DNA of 7,997 nt, taken from positions 1-7,997 of the forward strand of contig PLRZ01000735.1 in assembly GCA_003164075.1 (NCBI GenBank), read 5' to 3'. Source of the stretch: Bryobacterales bacterium. Its GTDB lineage: Bacteria; Acidobacteriota; Terriglobia; Bryobacterales; Bryobacteraceae. A program made the translations under genes and the position numbers. This document shows, in pieces, positions 1-5,717 of this stretch. Numbering within the stretch: the stretch's first letter is position 1; every line of letters starts with the position of its first letter. Below the pieces are notes generated by a model. That model saw only the letters and a list, made by a program, of their open reading frames with translations. It was not told the DNA's origin and made no database searches.

Positions 1-160
1 CAGAGACACAGAGACACAGAGGCACAGAGTTTTGAGAGGCAAGGAGAGATTCAAAGTCAAACCCGGAGTTCACGGAGGTATCGGAGATCACAGAGATCGC
101 GGTGCGTCGGGCTTTTGCGCTTGGCCTCTCAAAACTCTGTGCCTCTGTGTCTCCGTGGTG
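1..160. repeat. Foldback (inverted-repeat) element, copy 1
   Basis: The left arm (about 1-43, CACAGAGGCACAGAGTTTTG core) is the reverse complement of the right arm at 120-160 (core CAAAACTCTGTGCCTCTGTG), apart from small differences such as GGCAAG against GGCCAAG. The central 76 bases carry another run of GGAGTTCACGGAG / GGAGATCACAGAG words. It resembles a non-autonomous palindromic element (MITE- or REP-like) in having arms and no coding capacity. No transposase or clear target-site duplication is visible, and the true left end lies outside the window. Confidence 0.8.
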
Positions 161-243
161 GATAATTCTATTGAGTGTTTGGAGATCACAGAGATCGCCG
201 CGCCCCGGGCTCTTGCGTTGAATGGGCGGGCTTGGAATTGTTC

Positions 244-407
244 ACCACAGAGACACAGAGACACAGAGGCACGGAGTTTTGAGAGGCAAGGAGAAGTTCA
301 AAGTCAACTCCGGAGTTCACGGAGATATCGGAGATCGCAGAGATCGCGGTGCCTCGGGCTTTTGCGCTTGGCCTCTCAAAACTCTGTGCCTCTGTGTCTC
401 CGTGGTG
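244..407. repeat. Foldback (inverted-repeat) element, copy 2
   Basis: This is the complete copy. The left arm at 244-290 begins ACCACAGAGACACAGAG and the right arm at 367-407 ends TCTCCGTGGTG, so the outermost bases ACCAC and GTGGT are inverted complements and probably mark the element's real ends. The distance from arm to arm is the same as in copy 1. The 36 bp between the end of the tandem array (459) and the next start codon hold no recognisable promoter, so the promoter of the lactonase gene may lie inside or upstream of the repeat. Confidence 0.82.
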
Positions 408-495
408 GATAGTTCTATTGAGTGTTTGGAGATCACAGAGATCGCCGCGCCTCGGGCTTCGCACGCGCTCTGCTCCACGTTACTAAGAAGGAAAT

Positions 496-1650
496 ATGAA
501 AATGTTCAATCGAATCGCTACCCTGTTGATGACAGTCGTCGCCGTCATCCCCTGCGCTGCCCAGGGGGACTGGACCATGTACGTGGGAACGTACACGCGC
601 GGCCCCAGCAAGGGCATCTACGCCTACAAATTCCAGAGCTCTACCGGCAAACTGACGCCGATCGGTCTGGCCGGCCAAACGTCCAACCCCTCGTTCCTGG
701 CGGTCGACCCCAGCCAGCGTTTCCTCTACGCCGTGAATGAGAACAATTCGGGCATGGTCAGCGCGTTCGCCATCGATCCCGTTACCGCTAACTTAAAGCC
801 GCTGAATTCGGTCTCCTCCAAAGGCTCGGGACCCTGTTACTTGTCCGTCGACAAGACCGGCAAGTGGCTCTTCGTGGCCAACTACAACAATGGCAGCGTG
901 GCGGCCTATCCCATCAAAGCGGACGGTTCGCTGGGCGAAGCCTCCGCTACTTTCCAGCACGCCGGGAAGAGCGTGGATGCGCAACGCCAGTCTGGCCCGC
1001 ACGCCCACATTGCGGCCATCTCGCCCGACAACCGCTTCGTGTGGGTGTGCGATCTCGGTCTGGACGAAGTTCTCTCCTACCGCATCGACCCGGCTAAGGG
1101 CGGGATGACCCCCAACGATCCTCCCTTCGCCAAAGTGCAGGCGGGATTCGGGCCGCGCCACGTGGTCTTCCGGGCGGATTCCAAGTTCGCCTACGTCATG
1201 AGTGAAATGGGCTCGGCTGTGACAGTGTTCAGCTATGACGCCGCCAAAGGCACGATGCAACAGGTGCAGATCGTCTCCACGGAGCCCGAAGGCTACACCG
1301 GCGCCAGGTCGGGCGCGGAAATCGCCATCCACCCCAGTTCCAAGTTCCTGTATGCTTCCAATCGCGGCGACAATACCATCGCCATCTTCAAAGTGGACGC
1401 CGCCAAAGGCACCCTCACCGCCGCCGGATACGTCCCCACGGGCGGCAAGACGCCGCGCAATTTCGTCATCGACCCGACCGGCAATTATCTGCTGGTGGCC
1501 AATCAGGATTCCAATAACATCGTGGTCTTCAAGATCGACCAGCAGACTGGCGGACTGAAACCCACCGGCGACACGTATGCGGTGGGCTTCCCGGTATCGC
1601 TGCTCTTCGTGTCGACGGCCAGTTCGCCGGCGGGAGGACGCGGCGAATAG
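496..1650 (+). CDS. Exported lactonase-family beta-propeller protein (YbhE/6-phosphogluconolactonase-like)
   Basis: The 384-aa product is about the usual length of the seven-bladed propeller lactonase family typified by E. coli YbhE/Pgl, which hydrolyses 6-phosphogluconolactone. Family signatures seen are YVGTYT near residue 29, a blade with VANYNNGSVAAYP (127-139), GPHAH (167-171), GPRH (219-222), a SGAEIAIHPSSKFLYASNRG block (272-291) and TPRNFVIDPTGNYLLVANQ (319-337). Residues 1-23 form a Sec-type signal peptide: Lys/Arg, then a hydrophobic stretch, then PCAAQ. The protein should therefore act outside the cytoplasm, where 6-phosphogluconolactone is not expected, so its real substrate may be another lactone or sugar derivative. 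AAGGA at 488-492 lies only 3 nt from ATG 496 but 9 nt from the in-frame ATG at 502, so translation may really begin at the third codon. It stands alone and converges with the minus-strand gene that follows. The family call is firm; the substrate is not. Confidence 0.93.
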   Translation: MKMFNRIATLLMTVVAVIPCAAQGDWTMYVGTYTRGPSKGIYAYKFQSSTGKLTPIGLAGQTSNPSFLAVDPSQRFLYAVNENNSGMVSAFAIDPVTANLKPLNSVSSKGSGPCYLSVDKTGKWLFVANYNNGSVAAYPIKADGSLGEASATFQHAGKSVDAQRQSGPHAHIAAISPDNRFVWVCDLGLDEVLSYRIDPAKGGMTPNDPPFAKVQAGFGPRHVVFRADSKFAYVMSEMGSAVTVFSYDAAKGTMQQVQIVSTEPEGYTGARSGAEIAIHPSSKFLYASNRGDNTIAIFKVDAAKGTLTAAGYVPTGGKTPRNFVIDPTGNYLLVANQDSNNIVVFKIDQQTGGLKPTGDTYAVGFPVSLLFVSTASSPAGGRGE

Positions 1651-1653
1651 GTT

Positions 1654-1720
1654 GCGGAACTCCTGATGTCGTGCAATTTGCAGTGACCCCGCAGGTGGGG
1701 CAGGCGGTGCTCGCCTGCCC
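1654..1720 (+). repeat. Dispersed 67-bp hairpin repeat, copy A
   Basis: This starts 3 nt after the lactonase stop codon. It matches the reverse complement of 7930-7996 with five mismatches and no gap by my hand alignment. Its 3' part forms a hairpin: GGGCAGGCG (1698-1706), loop GTGCT, CGCCTGCCC (1712-1720). It lies between two convergent genes, where a stem could halt or stabilise both transcripts, but no T-run follows, so it is not called a terminator. The position downstream of genes and the GC-rich stem fit a REP-like dispersed repeat. The rest of the 1721-1776 spacer shows nothing else of note. Confidence 0.85.
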
Positions 1721-1776
1721 TCGATCCTATTCGAACGGCGGGCCTGATTCAGTGCGGGCGGGCAGGGGGCGTGTGC

Positions 1777-3750
1777 TCAGCGCCCCTGGATGAAATTCAG
1801 CTTGATTTCCACGGGCGATTCCACTGGTTTACCGTTCAGCATGGCCGGCTTGTAATGCCATTGCAGCACAGCGTCGATGGCGGCCTTCTGCAGCATGCTA
1901 TTGCCGCTAATGACGCGCGTGTTTTTGACCCTGCCATCCACGGCAATCGTGGCTTCCAACTCCACCATGCCGCTGGCTCCGGCCTGCCGGGCGATCCGGG
2001 GATACTGGGGATCGATGCGGGTAATGACTTGCGCCGGGAGCAGTTGCCCGCCAATTTCGGGAGCACCGGCGGAGTTGGGCGACCCTGACTTCGGCGGAGC
2101 GGGCACCGCCGGCTGGGTGGGCACGATTCCGGGCAAACTCGCCGAAGTGGCGCCACCACCGGCGCGCACGATGGCAGGCGCGTCCGGCAGGTCGGTGGGA
2201 CTCACCGGCCGCAGCCTCTGCGCCAGGGATTCAGTGTTGAACGGCTTCAAGGGAATAGTCGGGTGTGAAACCGGCGTCTCTTCCGGCGTCTTCACCTCCT
2301 CCGCGCCAGAGGCGGTCTCCGCAGCCGTGGGGGGAGTGGCAGGCTTGACGGCGGGCGCCGTTTGCTTCCCGCCAGCCAGCGCCGCCGATGGATCTGCCAG
2401 CGGAGAGGGCCGCGAATCCAGCACGCGCAACGATTCGCTGGTGGTCTTCGACTGGCGCGGATCGGTTACTTCCATCTGGAAGCTCACATCCCCGGTGATG
2501 GGCGGATATAAGATGCTGCCGGTGCGCACCTGGTTGGGATCCAACTGAATATTCTCGTGACGGTCTCCATCGGAAATCGATAACACCACCTTGGTGGCGC
2601 TCTGAATCGCCGGCAGGTCGCGGTTCCAGGTGAGCAGCATTCCGCCCGGCGTCCGTTCCACGCGCAACGAAAGGGGAGATGAATCCTGCTGTGCCACCCT
2701 GGGCGGCGGGGACCAGCTTTTCCGCAGCATGGGATAGACCACCAGCGATCCGCCCACCAGCACCAGCATGCCTATCGCCGCAGCCACTATGAGGCGGAGC
2801 TTCTTATTCTTCTTATCGGGAACGGGCGGCGCGGCTTCTTCGGCGAACGCGGGCGCCGCAGGCTTGACTTCGGGTTCCGCGGGCGGCGCCGGCGGCGGCG
2901 CGGCGACCTTCTCCTTGGGTTTATCGGCCACCGGACTTTTTTCGACCACCGGCGCGGCGGGCTGCGTTTTCGGCGGCGCGGGCGCTTGCAGGCGCTCCGC
3001 CACTAGCGGCGCCGGGGTCGCGGGCTCCGGCAGAGAGACTTCGCGCCGCGGGGCGATGGGGACGATTTGTGCGCGCGACTGCGGTCTGGGAGGCATCGCG
3101 GGCTGCGCCGCCGCCGGGGCTGCCGTCCCCAGCAGAGAGGCCGGTTCCGATTTCTCACCGCCGCTACGCGCAGCCACAAGCTCCGAAGACCGGAACGGAA
3201 ACTCCAGATAGCTGCTCTCGCCGCCGATTCTTCCGTTCTCGCGAATGAAGATTCCGGCCATGCTCGCCTTGGTGGCAAACGGCCGAATCAGCAGCACCAT
3301 GTGTTGCGGCTCCAGAAAGCGCGGCTCGAAGAACGCCAGGTCTTCAGCGTCCAGCGAAAGGCCTTTGCGCGTATGGCTGCGGAAAAAGCCGATGGCGCGC
3401 GGACCGCTGCCGCTGCCGCGCTTTTCAATGGCCTGTTCGAAATGCGCCAGGTCGCCATCGGAAAGCCGGTAGAGCGGACCGCGACTATAATCGCATGCAA
3501 TCAGTTCGAAATCCGTCACTGTAACAACGGCCGGATTGCCCGGCGTCACTGAGCCAAGCAGCAATCCTCCAATCTCCGAACCGCGTGTGCTCAGCGAGCG
3601 GAAATTTTCCACTGCCTCGGACTCCAGGCGGTCGATAAACTCCAGGGGCAGGCGTACTGCGACCGGCTTCTGCGCCACCTCCCAGGTATAAAAGGCAGCC
3701 TCGGAAGAAGGCAGATCGATACGCTCAGCACGCGCGGTCGAGTCAGGCAT
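1777..3750 (-). CDS. Inner-membrane TonB-C protein with N-terminal degenerate JAMM/MPN-like domain
   Basis: The 657-aa product has five parts. Residues about 25-185 resemble a JAB1/MPN (JAMM) fold: E59 in EIGGLLLG, then GFFRSHTR (121-128) with H126, D134 and D137. Set against the family pattern ExnHxHx7SxxD, the first His is Arg124 and the Ser is Asp134, so zinc binding and isopeptidase activity are doubtful. Residues 186-317 are a Pro/Ala-rich linker. Residues 318-338 are a single membrane segment with KKNKK on its N-terminal side, placing the JAMM-like part in the cytoplasm. Residues about 355-447 look like a periplasmic beta-sandwich, followed by another Pro-rich stretch. Residues 567-655 are a TonB C-terminal domain (PQYPRIARQAGASGMVELEA, DGRVKN, WHYKPAMLNGKPV). 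In the family this domain contacts TonB-dependent receptors or works in envelope assembly. The gene is divergent from the zinc-finger/ConA operon. It could instead be named simply a TonB-family energy transducer; the TonB-C call is firm and the JAMM call is moderate. Confidence 0.9.
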   Translation of the reverse strand: MPDSTARAERIDLPSSEAAFYTWEVAQKPVAVRLPLEFIDRLESEAVENFRSLSTRGSEIGGLLLGSVTPGNPAVVTVTDFELIACDYSRGPLYRLSDGDLAHFEQAIEKRGSGSGPRAIGFFRSHTRKGLSLDAEDLAFFEPRFLEPQHMVLLIRPFATKASMAGIFIRENGRIGGESSYLEFPFRSSELVAARSGGEKSEPASLLGTAAPAAAQPAMPPRPQSRAQIVPIAPRREVSLPEPATPAPLVAERLQAPAPPKTQPAAPVVEKSPVADKPKEKVAAPPPAPPAEPEVKPAAPAFAEEAAPPVPDKKNKKLRLIVAAAIGMLVLVGGSLVVYPMLRKSWSPPPRVAQQDSSPLSLRVERTPGGMLLTWNRDLPAIQSATKVVLSISDGDRHENIQLDPNQVRTGSILYPPITGDVSFQMEVTDPRQSKTTSESLRVLDSRPSPLADPSAALAGGKQTAPAVKPATPPTAAETASGAEEVKTPEETPVSHPTIPLKPFNTESLAQRLRPVSPTDLPDAPAIVRAGGGATSASLPGIVPTQPAVPAPPKSGSPNSAGAPEIGGQLLPAQVITRIDPQYPRIARQAGASGMVELEATIAVDGRVKNTRVISGNSMLQKAAIDAVLQWHYKPAMLNGKPVESPVEIKLNFIQGR

Positions 3751-3755
3751 GGGAC

Positions 3756-3761
3756 TCCTCC
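3756..3761 (-). promoter_or_regulatory. Strong Shine-Dalgarno for the JAMM-like/TonB gene
   Basis: On the minus strand GGAGGA lies 5 nt before the ATG at 3750-3748. This near-perfect site fixes the start of the 657-aa protein. It contrasts with the divergent gene on the other side of the same spacer, which has no recognisable site. Confidence 0.85.
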
Positions 3762-3833
3762 AGGATTTTAATTCTACTCGTATTTTCGGTATTTTAACCC
3801 ATATTTGTACGATAATTGACCAAGGTTAGCAAT

Positions 3834-3861
3834 TTTATAGCCGACGCATATCCTCTGTTAA
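3834..3861 (-). promoter_or_regulatory. Candidate sigma-70-type promoter for the JAMM-like/TonB gene
   Basis: Read on the minus strand, a -35 box TTAACA (3861-3856, 5 of 6 to TTGACA), a 16-bp spacer and a -10 box TATAAA (3839-3834, 5 of 6 to TATAAT) would start transcription near 3827 and leave a leader of about 77 nt. The region is very AT-rich in a GC-rich window, so chance matches are more likely than usual. Assigned by eye only. Confidence 0.5.
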
Positions 3862-3879
3862 TGCAATGAGTTAACTTTA

Positions 3880-3885
3880 TATAAT
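3880..3885 (+). promoter_or_regulatory. Candidate -10 box (TATAAT), upstream of the zinc-finger/ConA operon
   Basis: This is a perfect TATAAT, but 16-18 bp upstream there is no good -35 match (TTAATG at 3858-3863 is the best). A start near 3892 would give a leader of about 56 nt. A short inverted repeat GTTAA (3857-3861) / TTAAC (3871-3875) lies just upstream, overlaps the -35 of the opposite promoter, and could be an operator. Confidence 0.4.
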
Positions 3886-3932
3886 GGGAACATTATCCAG
3901 GCATTAATGTAGTAATTAAATGATAATGCGCC

Positions 3933-3938
3933 TATAAT
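3933..3938 (+). promoter_or_regulatory. Candidate -10 box (TATAAT) giving a leaderless transcript
   Basis: This perfect TATAAT ends 9 nt before the ATG at 3948, so transcription from it would begin at about 3945, at or next to the start codon. The gene has no Shine-Dalgarno sequence, which fits leaderless translation. The -35 position (TAGTAA, 3910-3915) is weak, and AT-richness makes a chance match possible. Confidence 0.4.
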
Positions 3939-3947
3939 TGAGCCAAA

Positions 3948-5717
3948 ATGAGCGGTCGAACCTGCCAGCTCTGCGGAAAGGCCCTCAGCCGCTTCACGGT
4001 CGGCTCCGGCGGGGATTTCTGTTCGCGAGAGCATCGCAACCAGTTCCGTCTGCGCACTGGCATGGACCGGCTGCACGAAGCCAATAAGGTAGCCAGCCTG
4101 ATGCGCCGGCGTGAAAATGCCAAAACCATTCCCGCAGGACAATTGGCGCGCGACTCCAAAGTCCTGCCGCGCGTTTCTCCCCACCTGCGCATCCCTGTCC
4201 GCCGGCCTGCCGTCGATTCGCTGAGGCCGCTGGCGGCGGCGCTCGAAATAACCCGTATCGCCTCGATTTCCCGACCCCTGCCGCCCCCACGCAAGGCAGT
4301 GGCTCCGGCCCGCCCCGTGGCGCGCACGCTCGATTCCGCGGAATCGTTCGCCAGCCGTCCCATGCGGCCGCTCCTGCCGCCGCTCACGGATGGCTTGCCA
4401 GCGGCCCGCATGGCGCCGGCCCCGGCAGTGGTTCCGCGTGTGTCCGTCGCGCGCGTACCGGACCGCCGCCAAGTGGCGGAACTCGGGCTGAACTTGCGAC
4501 GCACCCACATCGGCGGCAACGGCATTCAGGTGCCCTCGCTGCGATCGCCAACGCAAAACTGCCAGGACCCGCAACCGCCCCGGCGGCTGAACAATTCGGC
4601 GGACCGCGGCCGGGAGTTGCGGGTTTCGGGCGGCATTGGGTTCCGGCTTCCCAAGGCACGCATCCGCACCATCGAATTCGCCGGGCCGCGGACCGCGCCG
4701 CTACGTCGATTCACCGAATTGCGAAGCATGAGCGCCGCCTCGCAACCCAATAAGGGTATCCCTGCCACGGCCGCTGGGATTCGGATTGTCGTCCGGGGTC
4801 TGTTCGGCCCCACGCCCCCGAAGCAGAACAGCGCGACGGTATTTCGCTGGCCGGAGGCCCTCGCGAACGGCGGAATGCACCCCCATCGGGCCGACGGCGC
4901 CGCGCGCAGTTGCGATATCGAATGGAAGGCGCCCGATCCCTGCCCGCCGCAACTGCGACACCAGAACGGCGTGGTCCGCTTGCACCCCGCCGCGCCGCAA
5001 GTTCCCTCCATTTCGGCAGGCCAGCCTCGCGACATTCAATCGGCGCTGCGATTGACCCTGGTGACCTTCGAACCGCAGGAGACTCCTTTCGAATGCAGTC
5101 CCACCGCCCTTCACGGCACGCTGATGGGCGGCATGCATTTCGGCGCGGCGCCGCTACGCAAAGTGGAATCCCCGCCCGCCACCCTGGAAGAACACTTCGA
5201 GGCCGGATTGAACAAGTGGCAGGGTGGAACCGGCGATTGGAAAGTCGACGTGGCGGGCGTTCGCGCCGGTTCTTTGGCGCTCTATTCACCCTCCCTCGAG
5301 GTCGGCGACTACGCGTTGGAGTTTCTCGCGCGCATCGAAAGCCGCGCTGTGACCTGGGTATTCCGGGCCGCCAATCTCACTGACTATTACCGGGCCACTC
5401 TGGCGGTGGCGCCGGGCGGTGGCTACGAATTCCGACGCTGCGCTGTAATCGGCGGCCAGGCGGAAGCGGCCACCGTCCGCCCCATACCGGTCGCCATGCC
5501 GGCTCCCACTGGCAAGACCGCTGTCACCCTGCGCACATGCGTTGCCGGTAACGAATTTACGGTTTCACTCGACGGCCAAGTCATCGAGACCTGGACCGAT
5601 TCCCGCCTGACTACGGGCGGCATCGGATTTGTAGGCGCTCCTGAAGACAGGGCGCGGCTGTATTGGGTCAAGGTCACGCCCACGGGCAACCTTAGCAAGG
5701 AGTATTCGAAGCGATGA
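3948..5717 (+). CDS. Zinc-finger-like / ConA-like domain protein, function unknown
   Basis: I do not recognise a named family for the 589-aa whole. Residues 6-29 hold C6-x2-C9-x15-C25-x3-H29 with FCSREH, which resembles a small treble-clef or FCS/MYM-like zinc finger and is followed by an Arg-rich helix. Residues about 60-410 are rich in Arg and Pro and probably disordered. Residues about 412-577 resemble a concanavalin A-like (LamG/DUF1080-like) beta-sandwich: HFEAGLNKWQGG, DWKV, GSLALYSPSLEVGDYALEF, WVFRAANLTDYYRA, FTVSLDGQVIETWTD, GGIGFVG, ARLYWVKV. Such folds often bind carbohydrate, but the ligand here is unknown. There is no signal peptide and no membrane segment, so it should be cytosolic, unusual for a ConA-like domain. 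The start is fixed by an in-frame stop at 3939-3941; the next Met (residue 39) would lose the zinc-finger motif. There is no Shine-Dalgarno. The 3' end overlaps the TPR gene by ATGA. Confidence 0.85.
   Translation: MSGRTCQLCGKALSRFTVGSGGDFCSREHRNQFRLRTGMDRLHEANKVASLMRRRENAKTIPAGQLARDSKVLPRVSPHLRIPVRRPAVDSLRPLAAALEITRIASISRPLPPPRKAVAPARPVARTLDSAESFASRPMRPLLPPLTDGLPAARMAPAPAVVPRVSVARVPDRRQVAELGLNLRRTHIGGNGIQVPSLRSPTQNCQDPQPPRRLNNSADRGRELRVSGGIGFRLPKARIRTIEFAGPRTAPLRRFTELRSMSAASQPNKGIPATAAGIRIVVRGLFGPTPPKQNSATVFRWPEALANGGMHPHRADGAARSCDIEWKAPDPCPPQLRHQNGVVRLHPAAPQVPSISAGQPRDIQSALRLTLVTFEPQETPFECSPTALHGTLMGGMHFGAAPLRKVESPPATLEEHFEAGLNKWQGGTGDWKVDVAGVRAGSLALYSPSLEVGDYALEFLARIESRAVTWVFRAANLTDYYRATLAVAPGGGYEFRRCAVIGGQAEAATVRPIPVAMPAPTGKTAVTLRTCVAGNEFTVSLDGQVIETWTDSRLTTGGIGFVGAPEDRARLYWVKVTPTGNLSKEYSKR
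5697..5717 (+). promoter_or_regulatory. Shine-Dalgarno and ATGA start/stop overlap coupling two genes
   Basis: AAGGAG at 5697-5702 lies 11 nt before ATG 5714-5716, and that ATG overlaps the TGA stop (5715-5717) of the upstream gene. This is a classic translational-coupling junction. It indicates that the zinc-finger/ConA protein and the TPR protein are made from one mRNA, probably in linked amounts. Confidence 0.85.

Larger units (their letters stand above)
1..459. repeat. Two tandem copies of a 247-bp unit (second copy partial)
   Basis: Position n in the first copy matches position n+247 in the second from 1-212 against 248-459, with only scattered substitutions and no insertion or deletion at any anchor compared. 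Examples are the TTTT at 30-33 and 277-280, and the GGAGATC at 181 and 428. The first copy is cut by the window edge, because the ACC that precedes CACAGAG at 245-247 is missing before base 1. The unit contains an inverted repeat and a purine-rich 18-mer present four times (83-100, 181-198, 330-347, 428-445). Open reading frames here are by-products of the repeat: they translate to Arg/His/Asp-rich strings on one strand and Leu/Cys/Val/Ser strings on the other, and they are not called as genes. Similar 'cacagagacacagag' units are, from memory, common in Acidobacteria, Planctomycetes and Verrucomicrobia genomes. Confidence 0.93.

Noticed and set aside
1..459. CRISPR array
   Set aside because: There are only two long units, and their spacers are nearly identical to each other, not unique. 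There are no 25-40 bp direct repeats with variable spacers and no cas genes.
32..740. Open frames at 32-412 and 222-740 (+) and 186-464 (-)
   Set aside because: They translate the 247-bp repeat into low-complexity RHRDTEA or LCLCVSVV strings. The second runs into the lactonase gene in another frame. No Shine-Dalgarno or domain supports them.
1698..1720. Hairpin of repeat copy A as a rho-independent terminator
   Set aside because: The stem is good, but it is followed by TCGATCC, not a T-tract, and the same stem recurs as part of a longer conserved repeat, so it is annotated as a repeat.
1763..1788. Stem CAGGGG(G)CG / CGCCCCTG as a terminator for the minus-strand gene
   Set aside because: It overlaps the stop codon and last codons, has a bulge, and has no following T-run in either direction.
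1877..3552. Plus-strand open frames opposite the JAMM-like/TonB gene (1877-2548, 2768-3211, 3067-3552)
   Set aside because: They are Gly/Ala/Ser-rich or Arg-rich shadows of the Pro/Ala linkers on the opposite strand, without domains or ribosome sites.
3816..3841. TTGACC (3816-3821) with TATAGC (3836-3841) as a plus-strand promoter
   Set aside because: The spacer is only 14 bp, too short for a sigma-70-type promoter.
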